A DNA stretch of 64,000 nt, from contig NZ_CP132334.1 of assembly GCF_030758415.1 (NCBI RefSeq), forward strand, positions 682,001 to 746,000, given 5' to 3'. Origin of the DNA: Parvularcula sp. IMCC14364. GTDB lineage: Bacteria; Pseudomonadota; Alphaproteobacteria; Caulobacterales; Parvularculaceae. Shown here piece by piece: positions 17,151-27,936 of the stretch; the first letter of the stretch is position 1; each line of letters opens with the position of its first letter. Below the pieces are notes generated by a model. It made no database searches. It was not told where the DNA came from and saw only the letters and a program-made list of their open reading frames with translations. The position numbers and the translations under genes are program-made.

Positions 17151-18545
17151 CTATTCCCCAGAGGAGGAAATGTTGAGGGCCTGTACATCCAGCGTGCCCA
17201 TAGCCTGCATCAGGGCGAACACAGCAAGCTGATAGCGCTCGCGTGCCTGATAGCTGCCAAGGCGCGCAGCCAGCAATTCCTGCTGTCCGTTCAGCACATC
17301 CAGTGTCGTGCGCTGACCAACCCTGTTTTCCAGTTCAAGTCCCCGCAAGGCAACCTCATTGGCAACGACAGTCTGCTGGCTGGCTTCAAAGGCGGCGCGG
17401 GCTGAAACAACGCGTTCCCAGGCAACCTGTGTCTGCTCCGTAACAGAGCGGCGTGTGGCATCAAGGGAAAAGCGCTCAGCCTTTTCTCCTGCCCGTGCTT
17501 GTCTGATGGCGGAGTATGTCTGACCACCCTGAAAGATCGGAATATTGATTTGCGCACCGATGGATGAATTCTCGGATGTGTCACCTTCGATAAACTGCCC
17601 TTCCGCATACTGATACCGCGCATTTGCTGTAACGGTAGGCGCAAGCAACCCGCGCGCTGATTTCAGGTTATACCCGGCAGCTTCAAGACGTGCGAAAGCC
17701 GCCAGTAATTGCGGATTGTTTGACAGCGCAGTCTGAAGTGCCATGTCCATGCTGTCGGGCAGGGCAGGCAGTGTCGGTTCTGCTTCCAGAGTCATGGGCA
17801 TCTGGCCGACAATGCGTTCATATTGCTTTCTGGCTGCGGCAAGGTCTGAGCGGGCACGGATGAGGTCAGCTTCTGCCCCGGCATATCGGGCCTGGGCCTG
17901 GGCTGTGTCGGTTCTGGTGCCCTGACCTGCCTCAAAGCGTGCCTGCGCCGCCTTTAGCTGACCGTCCAGTGCACGCAACGTGCCTTCCGATGCCCGCACA
18001 CTTTGTTCGTTGGTTACCACCGAGAAATACGCGGCAGCAGCTTCTGCCAGAATTTGCTGTTCCGTTGCGATCAGGTCGGCTTGCGCCTCGCTGATGCGCG
18101 ATCTGGCTTCGCGAATGTTGTTGATATTGCGAAAGCCCTGAAACAGGGGTTGCTGTGCTTCTACGGCGGCCGAAGTGGTCTGGTCACTGCCATTGCCGGC
18201 GAAGGCGCCGAAAATCTGTGCAGCGGGATCTGCGGTATCTGAAGACCCTTGCCCGGCATCCTGCGGCGGCGTTTCAAACGTGCTGGAAAGAACTTGCGTG
18301 ACGCCAGCCTGGGCATTCACTTTCGGCAGCAATCCAGCCCGCGCCTGTGGCAGCAGTTCACTGGTCGCTTCCAGTCCCGCACGTTGCGCCCGGAGCACTG
18401 GATTGGTGGTGTGGGTCAATTCCAGTGTCTCGCGCAGGCTTTGTGCCCTCGCAGGGCCCGGTTGCAGTAACACGCTGGCACTCACAACCGCGCTCACGAA
18501 GGCGGTCGAGCGGGCGACTTGAAACGAAAACTTACCTTGCAGCAT
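17151..18545 (-). CDS. tolC: TolC-family outer-membrane efflux protein
   Basis: A 464-residue exported protein (signal peptide ending GPARAQS) of the TolC family: an internal repeat of two halves, each with long helices (LELTHTTNPVLRAQRAG in the first, LQTALSNNPQLLAAFARLEAAGYN in the second) and beta segments, plus the late element VVANEVALRGLELENRVGQRTTLDVLNGQQELL typical of TolC. Trimers form the outer-membrane channel for type I secretion and RND/ABC efflux. The type I role is relevant because two RTX proteins are in the window, but there is no genetic linkage (15 kb apart). It is divergent from cysD with a short palindrome between them. Confidence 0.93.
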   Translation of the reverse strand: MLQGKFSFQVARSTAFVSAVVSASVLLQPGPARAQSLRETLELTHTTNPVLRAQRAGLEATSELLPQARAGLLPKVNAQAGVTQVLSSTFETPPQDAGQGSSDTADPAAQIFGAFAGNGSDQTTSAAVEAQQPLFQGFRNINNIREARSRISEAQADLIATEQQILAEAAAAYFSVVTNEQSVRASEGTLRALDGQLKAAQARFEAGQGTRTDTAQAQARYAGAEADLIRARSDLAAARKQYERIVGQMPMTLEAEPTLPALPDSMDMALQTALSNNPQLLAAFARLEAAGYNLKSARGLLAPTVTANARYQYAEGQFIEGDTSENSSIGAQINIPIFQGGQTYSAIRQARAGEKAERFSLDATRRSVTEQTQVAWERVVSARAAFEASQQTVVANEVALRGLELENRVGQRTTLDVLNGQQELLAARLGSYQARERYQLAVFALMQAMGTLDVQALNISSSGE

Positions 18546-18595
18546 GACACTCTCACTAAACCCCTCGGGCGCATTCAGCCAGCAGAGGTATCTTT

Positions 18596-18612
18596 ACCTA
18601 ACTTATTTAGGT
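18596..18612. promoter_or_regulatory. Inverted repeat between tolC and cysD
   Basis: ACCTAA (18596-18601) and TTAGGT (18607-18612) form a perfect 6-bp inverted repeat with a 5-nt spacer in the divergent tolC/cysD intergenic region. It may be a regulator binding site; no known consensus is recognised. Confidence 0.3.
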
Positions 18613-18816
18613 GCCAAATTCGGTATAGAAAGCCTAAACAGGGTGATTGGCCGTGCATTTCATACTGATATTTTTGCATAATCGTTATCAGGAGCGGCAT
18701 TTCGCGGTTGCAGCATGATGACCCAGGGCTTATCTGCTTCACGCGGTGACATTGAAAATGTTACCCGTATCTCAGATTTGTTCAGCAGCCCGGGCGCAAG
18801 GCCCACAGGACCTCCC

Positions 18817-19719
18817 ATGAAAGACCTCACGCATCTGGAACGGCTGGAAGCCGAGAGTATTCACATTATGCGCGAAGTGGCGGCTGAATGTGAAAAACCG
18901 GTGATGCTCTATTCAGTTGGCAAGGACTCATCGGTCATGCTGCATCTGGCGCTGAAGGCATTTTATCCTTCCAGGCCGCCATTTCCATTCCTGCATGTGG
19001 ATACGACCTGGAAATTCCGGGAGATGATCCGGTTTCGGGATGAGACAGCTGAAAAACTCGGTCTCGAATTGCTGGTTCATACCAATCAGGAAGGGGTAGC
19101 GCAGGGCGTCAATCCATTCAGTGTCGGCTCTGCTGCCCATACCGATATTATGAAAACGCAGGCACTGAAGCAGGCACTCGACAAATATGGCTTTGATGCT
19201 GCGTTTGGTGGCGCGCGCCGTGATGAAGAAAAGTCCCGCGCGAAAGAGCGCATCTTCTCTTTCCGTTCCGCCCAGCACCGTTGGGACCCGAAAAATCAGC
19301 GTCCTGAGTTATGGAATATCTACAATACCCAGATTGCAAAGGGAGAGAGCATCCGTGTCTTCCCAATGTCCAACTGGACGGAGCTGGATATCTGGCAATA
19401 TATCCATAAAGAGCAGATAGAAATTCCGTGTCTCTATTTTGCAGCAAAGCACCCCGTCGTAGAACGCGACGGCACCCTGATTATGGTGGACGATGACCGG
19501 ATGCCGCTGAAAGAGGGCGAAGTCCCGGAAGAAAAAATGGTCCGCTTCCGGACGCTGGGCTGTTATCCGCTCACAGGTGCAGTTGAAAGCGAAGCAACGA
19601 CGCTGGAAGAAATCATTCAGGAAACATTGCTGACCACCACATCGGAGCGGCAGGGGCGTGTCATCGATCATGACCAGTCTGCTTCCATGGAGAAGAAAAA
19701 GCAGGAGGGCTATTTCTGA
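18817..19719 (+). CDS. cysD: Sulfate adenylyltransferase small subunit
   Basis: With CysN it makes adenosine 5'-phosphosulfate (APS) from ATP and sulfate, the first step of sulfate assimilation. The 300-residue protein shows [17 protein letters not shown], the PP-loop [49 protein letters not shown], and the C-terminal [17 protein letters not shown], all diagnostic of CysD. The start at 18817 matches the family length and has AGGA upstream; an in-frame ATG at 18715 would add 34 residues. Its TGA overlaps the cysNC ATG by one base. Confidence 0.97.
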   Translation: MKDLTHLERLEAESIHIMREVAAECEKPVMLYSVGKDSSVMLHLALKAFYPSRPPFPFLHVDTTWKFREMIRFRDETAEKLGLELLVHTNQEGVAQGVNPFSVGSAAHTDIMKTQALKQALDKYGFDAAFGGARRDEEKSRAKERIFSFRSAQHRWDPKNQRPELWNIYNTQIAKGESIRVFPMSNWTELDIWQYIHKEQIEIPCLYFAAKHPVVERDGTLIMVDDDRMPLKEGEVPEEKMVRFRTLGCYPLTGAVESEATTLEEIIQETLLTTTSERQGRVIDHDQSASMEKKKQEGYF

Positions 19720-21626
19720 TGTCGCACCATGACGAATTGATCGCGACAGATATTGTCGCTTACCTGCAGGCCCAGGAAAACAAGAGCTTTTTGCGCTTCA
19801 TCACCTGTGGCAGCGTTGATGACGGCAAATCCACGCTGATCGGTCGCCTCCTGTATGACAGCAAGCTGATTTATGAAGACCAGATGGCTGCGGTTGAAAA
19901 TGACTCGAAAAAGTCAGGTACAACAGGTGAGAAGCCTGATCTGGCGTTGCTGGTTGATGGCCTTGCCGCTGAGCGCGAGCAGGGGATTACGATTGATGTT
20001 GCCTATCGTTTCTTCTCAACTGACAGGCGCAAGTTCATCGTCGCGGACACACCCGGCCATGAACAGTACACGCGCAATATGGCCACGGGTGCTTCCACGG
20101 CGGACCTGGCAATCATTCTGATTGACGCGCGCTACGGTGTACAGGTGCAGACCAGACGTCACAGTTATATCGCGTCCCTGCTGGGGATCCGCCATGTGGT
20201 TGTGGCAATCAACAAGATGGACCTGCTTGATTTTGATCAGGGCGTGTTCAGTTCCATTGAAAACGACTATCGCAGCTTTGCTGAAAAGCTGGGCTTTGAA
20301 GATATCGTCTGTATACCAATGTCAGCCCTAGACGGGGATAATATCACCACCCGCAGCGATCGCTCGACCTGGTATGAGGGCAAGACGCTGATGGAGCATC
20401 TGGAAACAGTTGAAATCAGCAAGGGGGAGAGCGCTTCCGGCTTCCGCCTGCCAGTGCAGTGGGTGAACAGACCGGACCTCAATTTCAGGGGATATTCGGG
20501 CACCATCGCCTCCGGCACGGTCAGGCCGGGCGATGAAGTGATTGTCAGCCCGTCTGGCAAGCGCTCCAAAGTAAAAACACTGGTCACTTATAGCGGCGCG
20601 CTTGATGCAGCCGCAGAAGGACAAGCCATCACGCTCTGCCTTGAGGATGAGATCGACATTTCGCGCGGGGATGTTATCTGCGACAAAAATCACCCTGCGG
20701 AGCAGTCAGATCAGTTTGCCGCGCATGTCATGTGGATGAGCGACAAAAAACTGTTCCCGGGCCGCCAGTATCTAATGAAGATCAACAATCAGATCATCCC
20801 GGCAACGGTCACGGCGCTCAAGCACAAGATCAATGTGAATAACTTCGCCCAGGAACCGGGCAAGACCATGGAGCTGAACGAGGTTGGTGTCTGCAACCTC
20901 TCGCTGGCCAAGCCGGTGGCCTTTGATCCTTACAGAAACAACCGCCATACAGGCAGCTTCATCCTGATCGACAAACAGACCAACGGGACCATTGGCGTGG
21001 GGATGCTGGACTTCTCGCTACGCCGTGCAGCCAATGTCGTCTGGCAGGATCTGGAAGTGGGGAAGACGGCGCGTGCCACCCTGAAACTGCAGAAACCGGC
21101 GGTCCTCTGGTTCACCGGTCTGTCCGGGTCCGGCAAATCCACTATTGCCAATCTGGTCGAGAAAAAGCTGTTTGACATGGGCCGCCATACCTACACGCTG
21201 GATGGTGACAATGTGCGCCATGGCCTGAACAAGGATCTCGGATTCAAGGACGCTGACCGCGTAGAGAATATTCGCCGCGTCTCTGAAACCGCCAAGTTGA
21301 TGGCTGATGCCGGGTTGATCACGCTTGTCTCGTTCATCTCGCCTTTCCGTGCAGAGCGGCAGATGGCGCGTGCCATGCTGGAAGAGGGTGAGTTTATCGA
21401 AATTTTTGTCAATACACCGCTGGAAGTGGCCGAGGAGCGTGATGTGAAAGGCCTCTACAAGAAGGCGCGGGCAGGTGAGATCAAGAATTTCACCGGTATT
21501 GATTCGGAGTATCAACAGCCGCAGAATCCCGAACTTGAGGTGGATACTGTGGCAATGTCAGCAGCCGAAGCCGCCGAGCAGATTGTCGCCTATCTTGAGG
21601 AAAAGGGCTTCCTGGAAACCGCCTGA
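19719..21626 (+). CDS. cysN: Bifunctional sulfate adenylyltransferase GTPase / APS kinase (CysN-CysC fusion)
   Basis: A 635-residue fusion. Residues 1-430 are the CysN GTPase (G1 GSVDDGKST near residue 31, [16 protein letters not shown]), which drives APS formation by CysD. Residues about 455-635 are CysC, APS kinase, with its own P-loop GLSGSGKST near 466 and [14 protein letters not shown], making PAPS. The fusion couples APS synthesis to its phosphorylation. It is translationally coupled to cysD (TGATG). No PAPS reductase or sulfotransferase gene lies next to it; a CysQ-like phosphatase that could recycle PAP is encoded at 59.7-60.5 kb. Confidence 0.97.
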   Translation: MSHHDELIATDIVAYLQAQENKSFLRFITCGSVDDGKSTLIGRLLYDSKLIYEDQMAAVENDSKKSGTTGEKPDLALLVDGLAAEREQGITIDVAYRFFSTDRRKFIVADTPGHEQYTRNMATGASTADLAIILIDARYGVQVQTRRHSYIASLLGIRHVVVAINKMDLLDFDQGVFSSIENDYRSFAEKLGFEDIVCIPMSALDGDNITTRSDRSTWYEGKTLMEHLETVEISKGESASGFRLPVQWVNRPDLNFRGYSGTIASGTVRPGDEVIVSPSGKRSKVKTLVTYSGALDAAAEGQAITLCLEDEIDISRGDVICDKNHPAEQSDQFAAHVMWMSDKKLFPGRQYLMKINNQIIPATVTALKHKINVNNFAQEPGKTMELNEVGVCNLSLAKPVAFDPYRNNRHTGSFILIDKQTNGTIGVGMLDFSLRRAANVVWQDLEVGKTARATLKLQKPAVLWFTGLSGSGKSTIANLVEKKLFDMGRHTYTLDGDNVRHGLNKDLGFKDADRVENIRRVSETAKLMADAGLITLVSFISPFRAERQMARAMLEEGEFIEIFVNTPLEVAEERDVKGLYKKARAGEIKNFTGIDSEYQQPQNPELEVDTVAMSAAEAAEQIVAYLEEKGFLETA

Positions 21627-21898
21627 AAGCAGTGAGGCAACAGGCTTCTTACCGCTCCCGTTTCAGTCAAAATTCGGGGGTGCCAACCGGTTAAAACAAT
21701 CTCCCGAGCGCAAATGTGCTGCCGCGCTGCAAGCGGCGACCACAGGCACATTTGTCACAGGGCGCCTGATTCCTGGGCTGGCCTTTAGGCTGTGCTTGCT
21801 CTTGGCCGGATTCCGGCTAACATGATGGAAAATGTGGGGCTGGCACCGGAAAAGTGCCGAAAAACCGGGAGTTGGGGCATCGGAACCTCAAGGCGCGT

Positions 21899-23182
21899 AT
21901 GACATCAGAAGTAGTGTTGATGAACCGATCTGCCGTGGCCATGGCCGCTGACAGCGCTGTCACCATCAGCGGGGCGAATTACCTGAAGACGTATCAGTCC
22001 GTCGACAAGCTGTTTCCCCTGATCGAAGGGCAGCCGGTTGCTGTGATGATCTATAACAATGCGGAAATCATGTCGATTCCATGGGAAACGGTGATTTCGC
22101 TCTATCGCGAGCAGGCTGAGGGCAAGTCTTTTGACACACTGGAAGGCTATGCGCAGGACTTTATGGGCTTCCTCTCCGGCAATCCGGAGCTGTTCCCGGC
22201 AGACCACCAGGACACCGAGTTTTTCAAGCATATCGCAGTGGTTTTCACGATTCTGGCGCAGGACTTTGACTATCAGGTCGAGAAGTTCCGGGACGCCAAA
22301 GCGGGCCGGGTGCGCGATCACGTTAACTCGATTTTCGAATTCGTTGTCGACCAGTTGCTTGGTGATTATGACAAGAACATTGACGACAGCCCGCGCGGGG
22401 AGCTCGACTGCTTTCCGCAAGGCATGGCAGAGCAGGTTCGCCGCCGCTACAAGACCGAAATCAATGACCTGATTGATTCGCTCCTGGGCTCCTTGAAGCA
22501 GGAACACCCCACACTGGTGGTGTCAGACACGACGCGCAGCCGCCTGCATGATATTGCCGTATTCTCTGTTACACGGGATGCCTTTTTCGAGCATTATACC
22601 GGCGTGGTCTTTGCCGGTTTTGGCAAGCAGGACAAATTCCCGTCCATGCGCTCTTATCTCACGTCATCGGTGGTGCTGGGCCTTTTGAAATGCCGTCAGG
22701 ACAGGGCGGCGGACATGAAAGCGGATACAGGCCCCGTGGTGCAGCCCTTTGCGCAGGACCGCATGATCCGGACCTTCCTAACCGGCATGGATGCCTATCT
22801 GCGCCAGTTCATGTTCGGGGAAACCCTCAAACTGTCGGTCAATATGGCAACAGACTTGATTGGCCGTGCGCCGGGTCTGTCTGATGAGCAGCGCCAGACC
22901 TTGTGGCAGGATTATTCTGAAAATAATCTTGGCTATGCCCTGCGTGAATTTTTTGGCTCGATCGACCATTATCAGCATATGGTCCACACGCTGCCGATTT
23001 ATCGCGCGATCCAGACCTTGCCGAAAAAGGAACTGGGAGAGACGGCGGCAAGCCTAATCAAGCTCAACTCCTTCCAGCAGAAGGTGATGAATTCCATCGA
23101 AACCGTCGGCGGGCCGATTGATGTTGCCGTGATTACGCGCAATGGCGGCCTGGAATGGCGCAAAGAAAAACCGGAGATGTAG
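21899..23182 (+). CDS. Candidate proteasome-like Ntn-hydrolase, long form
   Basis: A 427-residue soluble protein with no assigned family. If the initiator Met is removed, Thr becomes residue 1, and the N terminus (TSEVVLMNRSAVAMAADSAVT) follows the proteasome beta/HslV pattern: Thr1, AAD with Asp17 exactly at the catalytic Asp17 position, and K-L-F-P (Lys36) where beta subunits have K33 in KxF. The next block (VAVMIYNNAEIMSIPWETVISLYRE) resembles the strand and helix after it. The rest (residues ~90-427) is helical and unrecognised; beta subunits are about 200-250 residues. The start at 21899 has AAGG upstream and puts Thr at position 2; the frame stays open further upstream. Two small genes follow closely. 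The peptidase role is inferred. Confidence 0.6.
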   Translation: MTSEVVLMNRSAVAMAADSAVTISGANYLKTYQSVDKLFPLIEGQPVAVMIYNNAEIMSIPWETVISLYREQAEGKSFDTLEGYAQDFMGFLSGNPELFPADHQDTEFFKHIAVVFTILAQDFDYQVEKFRDAKAGRVRDHVNSIFEFVVDQLLGDYDKNIDDSPRGELDCFPQGMAEQVRRRYKTEINDLIDSLLGSLKQEHPTLVVSDTTRSRLHDIAVFSVTRDAFFEHYTGVVFAGFGKQDKFPSMRSYLTSSVVLGLLKCRQDRAADMKADTGPVVQPFAQDRMIRTFLTGMDAYLRQFMFGETLKLSVNMATDLIGRAPGLSDEQRQTLWQDYSENNLGYALREFFGSIDHYQHMVHTLPIYRAIQTLPKKELGETAASLIKLNSFQQKVMNSIETVGGPIDVAVITRNGGLEWRKEKPEM

Positions 23183-23186
23183 GAGT

Positions 23187-23612
23187 ATGACAGATCATCT
23201 GAAAGACATCTGGAACCGCTTTGAAGAGAAGACGACACGCAATCTGACGGGAGCGGGCGTAGACAACATCCCGCGCCCGGTCATTGAGGAGATGGAGCGT
23301 CACCGCAGCAGGTTGCAGGATGCTCATGAAGCTGTCGCCGTTCCCATGCCGGAGGGCGTTCCAGCGCCTGCAGACGCAGCCTTTTCTGCCTTGCGCGATC
23401 GGTTGACCAGTTTCGACAAGAAAGGGCGGCCATCACAACAGGCCAGCCAGGACTTTTCTGTCCCCCAGATCAATGATGATCAGTTGACCCGCGACCTGAA
23501 GGAAACCGAGAAACTGACGGCCCGCAAGGAGCCTGATTATCTCAGCTCGGTTCACCGCATGGAAGCTGAGAACGGGCGCCCCAAACGCAAAAAATTCCTG
23601 GGGATATTCTAG
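23187..23612 (+). CDS. Hypothetical protein, partner of the Ntn-like gene
   Basis: A 141-residue hydrophilic, probably largely disordered or coiled protein, rich in charged residues and proline in its middle ([15 protein letters not shown]) and ending in a basic-hydrophobic motif KRKKFLGIF. It starts 5 bases after the Ntn-like stop with AGGAG and GGAG upstream, so it is cotranscribed and perhaps coupled. No signal peptide, membrane segment or known motif is seen. The conserved-looking C-terminal hydrophobic tip could be a docking tail, by analogy with proteasome activators that use a C-terminal motif, but this is speculation. Confidence 0.7.
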   Translation: MTDHLKDIWNRFEEKTTRNLTGAGVDNIPRPVIEEMERHRSRLQDAHEAVAVPMPEGVPAPADAAFSALRDRLTSFDKKGRPSQQASQDFSVPQINDDQLTRDLKETEKLTARKEPDYLSSVHRMEAENGRPKRKKFLGIF

Positions 23613-23623
23613 GGGAAATCCGC

Positions 23624-23947
23624 ATGATCGTGACCACCACACCAGATGTGCCGGGCCGTGAAATTGGCGGTGTCAAAGGGGTGACAACCGGTGAAGCCAT
23701 CCTTGGCGTTAATGTCTTTCGCGACCTGTTCGCGGGCATCCGAGACATTATCGGCGGCCGTTCCGGCAGCTATCAAAAAGCCCTGCGTGAGGCGCGGGAT
23801 CACGCCATGAACGACATGATCGAGGAAGCGCGCAGCATGGGCGCCGATGCCGTCGTGGCGGTGGATATTGATTATGAAAGCATCGACACCAACAAGGGGG
23901 CGATGTTGATGGTCTCCTGCTCCGGCACGGCCGTCAGTTTGCGTTAA
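23624..23947 (+). CDS. YbjQ/DUF74 heavy-metal-binding-like protein
   Basis: A 107-residue protein with the YbjQ (DUF74) pattern: [54 protein letters not shown] and [15 protein letters not shown]. Known structures are homopentameric rings and metal binding has been suggested, but no clear function is established. AGGGGAAAT precedes the ATG, and the gene follows the 141-aa ORF by 11 bases, completing a three-gene cluster with the Ntn-hydrolase-like protein. Confidence 0.92.
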   Translation: MIVTTTPDVPGREIGGVKGVTTGEAILGVNVFRDLFAGIRDIIGGRSGSYQKALREARDHAMNDMIEEARSMGADAVVAVDIDYESIDTNKGAMLMVSCSGTAVSLR

Positions 23948-24097
23948 CAGAACGAGCCTCTGCTGCCTGTAACAACTTAGTCTGAACTCTGGATAAAAAC
24001 CGGGCGCACTGCTCTGGTCAGGCGCTGCGAACACGGCGAGACTGGGATGTTGTTGTAATTTTGTATCCATAACATCGGTTCAGATCCGGGCAGTCAT

Positions 24098-26944
24098 ATG
24101 CAGAAACCTATGAATTCCTCTGGTGGCAAGGGCACCCTTGAAAGTATCACCGAAAGCCTGCGCGTCGCGCCGGAAACCTTCGATGATGACTTTGAAGAAG
24201 AGCTCACAGCTGCCGACGGCGCAGATCATAACAGTGAAGGGGCCGGTGAGAAGAATGGTCATGACGATGAGGATCCGTCACGGCTTGAAGCGGACATACT
24301 GGCGCAGCTCGCAGCAGCCCGTGCAGCGGCAGATGATATTCTGCCACGCAAGCCCAAACCTGCCCAGCCAGAGGTGGAAATCGTGCCACCCGCAAGAGTG
24401 CCAACACAGAAGCGTTCTGCACTGATGAAGTTTGTCGAGGCAGTGGCCCCGTGGGTCATCTGGAGTTCGATGGCCTGTGTGGTGGCCAGTGTCGTTTACG
24501 CGATTGTCTATGGCGTTGCTTCCGGTGTGCCGTGGTACATCCTGATTGGGGGCATTGGCATGTTGGCCGCGGTCCTTTTGCTGGGCAGCCTGACGCGGTC
24601 ATTCTCCCCTCTCATGCTGACGGGCTTTCTCATGCGACGGGCTGTCGGGCGCAATCAGGCAGATGCAGTGGCGCTAGCCGGACGGGACATCCTGCACCCG
24701 CTGGGCATCGCCGAAGATATACTGAATGTAGATATCGATGCGCGCCTTGTGACAACCAGGGACGGCGTTGTGGCGTATGCGAATGAAGCCTACCAGCGCA
24801 TTGCCCGCGAGGCAGGCATTTCCGGTGCCTCCGGCCTGCCGCCGCGGATTGACCGCCTGTTCGGTCAGTCCGGACCGGAGTCACGCAAGGTCTTTCACTT
24901 ATGCCGCGCCGCCAAAAGCGGTACAGCAGCAGAGGAAATCATTACCCAGATGATGGGGGCGGCAGAAGGCGTGGCGCGGTTACGTCGCTTCGAAGTCTCC
25001 CTGCGACCCATGAAAGATGCTGAAGAGCATGTTGCCTGGCGCCTGCGCGAGCAGGAAGTCGAGGACGTTGTGGACCAGCTGTCCAGCGCCTACGCAAAAT
25101 ATCCGCGTCCTGTTTTTGGTCTGGAGCCATCCGGGCGTATTGCCTGGTATAATGAGGCGCTGGCTGAGTGGGTCGGCACATTGACCAGTTCACTTGAAAT
25201 TGGCGACTTCATCCTCGGGGAGACCAATGATCTTATCAGCGGTCTCTGGGAAGAGGAAATGGAGCCTTGCATGGCAAGGATGCGCCGACGCAGCGGGGGG
25301 GGCATGGACGTGTCGCTGACCCCTTTCCTGCGCGGTGGCATTGGGGAAGGCTTCGTCTGTGTCGAGTTGCAGCCCGATACTGCGGCGGCGGTGGCAGAAC
25401 AGGTGAATTCCAGTCTTGGTGACAGCAGTGAGGCGCCTTTTGGTGTTGCCATGATTGAAGGAGACATTGGGTCCGATGCCAAGATCGCAGACGCCAACAA
25501 GGTCTTTACGGAGATTTTTGGCATCACTGGCAACACGCCATTGCTGTCAGGCTGCTTTGACGAGCGCATTATCCGTGACCTGACCAGTGCTATCAAAAAC
25601 CGCAGTGCCAATGCGGCGTTGGCGCGTCCGGTTGAAGTGCGGCTGGGGGAGGGGTCTTCAGCAAAGATCATGCACCTTCATGCGCGTCCTGTTAAGCGTC
25701 GCCGGGGCAGCTATGGCAAGCGTCAGACCATCCTTTATTCTGTTGACGTTTCCTTCCAGCGGCGGATGGAAGAAGACTATTCACAGGATCAGAAGCTGAA
25801 GACCATCGGTCATCTGGCCGGCAGTATCGCGCATGACTTCAACAATCTGTTGCTGGTCATCATGGGTTCTTGCGAGTTTCTGATGCGCCGGCACGCCGCT
25901 GGCGATCCATCCTATCCGGACCTTGTTCTGATTCAGCAGAATGCGCAGCGGGCCAAGAATCTCACCAGCAATCTTCTGGCTTTCTCCCGGAAGCAGACCT
26001 TACGCTCTGAAGTTCTGTCCATCACTGATCTGTTGCGGGACTTCTCGCCATTCCTAAACCGTTCGCTCACGGAGCGTGTGGACCTGAATGTTGTCAATGG
26101 TCGCGCGTTGCCGAAGGTGAAAGCCGACAAGGGACAACTTGAGCTTGCCGTCATGAACCTTGCTGTCAATGCGCGCGATGCCATGCCGGAAGGGGGCGCG
26201 CTGACGATTGAAACCAAACTGATACCAGGCTCGGCTGTGGCCGATTACGGCTATGCCGTGCTGGAAGAAGTGGATCAGGTTCTGATTGAAGTGTCAGATA
26301 CAGGCAGCGGTGTGCCGCCAGAAATTGCCGACAAGATTTTTGAGCCGTTTTTCACAACCAAAGCCGAGGGCAAGGGGACCGGTCTTGGTCTGTCGACCGT
26401 TTACGGAATCATTGGCCAGATGGGCGGGCGGATCTTCCTCGATAACCGGATTGGTGAGGGCGCGACATTCAGGATATTCCTGCCAGCCTATGAAGTGGAT
26501 GAAGAAGAAGAGGCGCAGGAAGCCGCAGCTGCGGCGGATGCCCGGCGCAAAAGCAGTGAGCCGGCAGATCTCACTGGCAAGGGTCGTATTCTGATTGTCG
26601 AAGATGAAGATGGTGTGCGGGCTGTTATTGTCCGCACGTTGCAGATGTGTGGCTACGAGATTGTCGAAGCGTCTGACGGTGACGAAGCGCTGGAGATTAT
26701 CGAGGATGATGACGGCGCGTTCGATCTCGTGCTGACCGACATTATGATGCCGGAGATGGATGGACCAACCCTTATTCAGGAGGCCGGCGACAAGTTGGGC
26801 AAGGCGAAGATCATCTTCATGTCAGGTTATGCGGAAACAGCCATGCGCGACAAACTTGGCGCGATTGAAGGTGCAGGATATTTGCAAAAACCGTTCAGTA
26901 TCAAGGTCGTAGCTGCGAAAGTTAAAGAGGCGCTGCAAACCTGA
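24098..26944 (+). CDS. cckA: CckA-type hybrid sensor histidine kinase
   Basis: CckA is the alphaproteobacterial cell-cycle kinase that phosphorylates CtrA and CpdR through ChpT. This 948-residue protein has an acidic N-terminal region, two transmembrane helices (about residues 120-170), PAS-like regions (about 205-320 and 335-560), a HisKA box [11 protein letters not shown] with the phosphorylatable His near residue 578, a HATPase domain ([33 protein letters not shown]), and a C-terminal receiver domain from residue 830 with the phospho-acceptor Asp near 880 ([13 protein letters not shown]). The HDFNNLL H-box is the CckA/ChpT-linked type. It follows the YbjQ gene by 150 bp with no sign of cotranscription. 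Confidence 0.9.
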   Translation: MQKPMNSSGGKGTLESITESLRVAPETFDDDFEEELTAADGADHNSEGAGEKNGHDDEDPSRLEADILAQLAAARAAADDILPRKPKPAQPEVEIVPPARVPTQKRSALMKFVEAVAPWVIWSSMACVVASVVYAIVYGVASGVPWYILIGGIGMLAAVLLLGSLTRSFSPLMLTGFLMRRAVGRNQADAVALAGRDILHPLGIAEDILNVDIDARLVTTRDGVVAYANEAYQRIAREAGISGASGLPPRIDRLFGQSGPESRKVFHLCRAAKSGTAAEEIITQMMGAAEGVARLRRFEVSLRPMKDAEEHVAWRLREQEVEDVVDQLSSAYAKYPRPVFGLEPSGRIAWYNEALAEWVGTLTSSLEIGDFILGETNDLISGLWEEEMEPCMARMRRRSGGGMDVSLTPFLRGGIGEGFVCVELQPDTAAAVAEQVNSSLGDSSEAPFGVAMIEGDIGSDAKIADANKVFTEIFGITGNTPLLSGCFDERIIRDLTSAIKNRSANAALARPVEVRLGEGSSAKIMHLHARPVKRRRGSYGKRQTILYSVDVSFQRRMEEDYSQDQKLKTIGHLAGSIAHDFNNLLLVIMGSCEFLMRRHAAGDPSYPDLVLIQQNAQRAKNLTSNLLAFSRKQTLRSEVLSITDLLRDFSPFLNRSLTERVDLNVVNGRALPKVKADKGQLELAVMNLAVNARDAMPEGGALTIETKLIPGSAVADYGYAVLEEVDQVLIEVSDTGSGVPPEIADKIFEPFFTTKAEGKGTGLGLSTVYGIIGQMGGRIFLDNRIGEGATFRIFLPAYEVDEEEEAQEAAAAADARRKSSEPADLTGKGRILIVEDEDGVRAVIVRTLQMCGYEIVEASDGDEALEIIEDDDGAFDLVLTDIMMPEMDGPTLIQEAGDKLGKAKIIFMSGYAETAMRDKLGAIEGAGYLQKPFSIKVVAAKVKEALQT

Positions 26945-27054
26945 CACGGACGCAGCCAGAGTCGGGAACGGTTTCATTCATTGGTTGTTAACCATGACAG
27001 GGAGTGGCAGTATGACGCCACTTGCGAACGACATTACAACAAGAGGTGGGTTTT

Positions 27055-27861
27055 ATGTGCAGCTGTCATCAGTCCGGTCATCATCATGAACAGGAAACGG
27101 TTTCGCGCCGGCACTTGCTGAAAACACTGGCAGGCGGCACCGCGATAGCACTTGCGCCGGGCTGTGCCTCGGTTGCAACCGCCTTCACACCCTCACCAGC
27201 CCAAATGGCACAGGCCGCCGCACCCGCCTGGGATCAGCTGAAACAGCAGCAACGTGTCTCAACCAATTCCAGATATACGAGCCGCGTAAACCGTGTTGCG
27301 CCCCGCGTGTTGCGGGCGGCAGGGGAAAACCCGTCAGATTGGGAAGTGCAGACATTCGATGATCCGTCCCTCAATGCTTTTGCCTTGCCGAATAACAAGA
27401 TCGGCATTCACACTGGCATTCTCGACATCATGGAAAATGATGATCAGATCGCAGTTGTCCTTGGCCATGAAGTTGGTCACGTGAAGCTCAATCATTCCGG
27501 CCAGCGCTATGGTCAGGCGGCGGCAACACAGCTGGGCCTTGGTGTGGCAGGCGCTGTTCTGGACTCCCGCAATGTCCAGAACTCCCAATCCATCATGCAG
27601 GCGCTGGGTCTCGGCGCGCAGGTCGGGTTCCTTCTGCCATATTCGCGTGATCATGAACTTGAAGCAGACCGATTGGGCCTTCGCTATATGCCGAACGCCA
27701 ATTACGATCCGCGTGAAGCGCTCACATTCTGGACCCGCATGGCAAACGCCAAAGCGCAAGCGGCTGGCAGCCCGCCAGAGTTCCTGTCAACGCACCCGGC
27801 TGATGCCACGCGCATCAACTTCATCCGTCAGGAACTTGAAGTGATGGGATACCGCGTCTAG
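27055..27861 (+). CDS. M48-family metalloprotease, Tat-type lipoprotein
   Basis: A 268-residue zinc peptidase of the M48/Ste24-like (YcaL/LoiP-type) group. Residues about 138-142 are the zinc motif HEVGH; a later Glu (HELEADRLG) supplies the third ligand; and LSTHPADATRI closes the domain. The N terminus has a twin-arginine-like SRRHLLKTLAGGTAIAL followed by a lipobox-like APGC, so it is probably a Tat-exported lipoprotein. The His-rich leader (CHQSGHHHEQE) before it is unusual. The start at 27055 has AGAGGTGG upstream; an earlier in-frame start adds 11 residues. Likely role: degradation or assembly of outer-membrane proteins. Confidence 0.92.
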   Translation: MCSCHQSGHHHEQETVSRRHLLKTLAGGTAIALAPGCASVATAFTPSPAQMAQAAAPAWDQLKQQQRVSTNSRYTSRVNRVAPRVLRAAGENPSDWEVQTFDDPSLNAFALPNNKIGIHTGILDIMENDDQIAVVLGHEVGHVKLNHSGQRYGQAAATQLGLGVAGAVLDSRNVQNSQSIMQALGLGAQVGFLLPYSRDHELEADRLGLRYMPNANYDPREALTFWTRMANAKAQAAGSPPEFLSTHPADATRINFIRQELEVMGYRV

Positions 27862-27936
27862 GGAGCACTTCTGTATCGATTTTCGTCTTGAAAATCGCAG
27901 GAAGCGCGCCTAGGTTGCGCGCTCGCATTCAGACAG

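Noticed and set aside
18546-18816. Riboswitch (SAM type) upstream of cysD
   Set aside because: No conserved riboswitch core could be recognised by eye; only a short inverted repeat is present.
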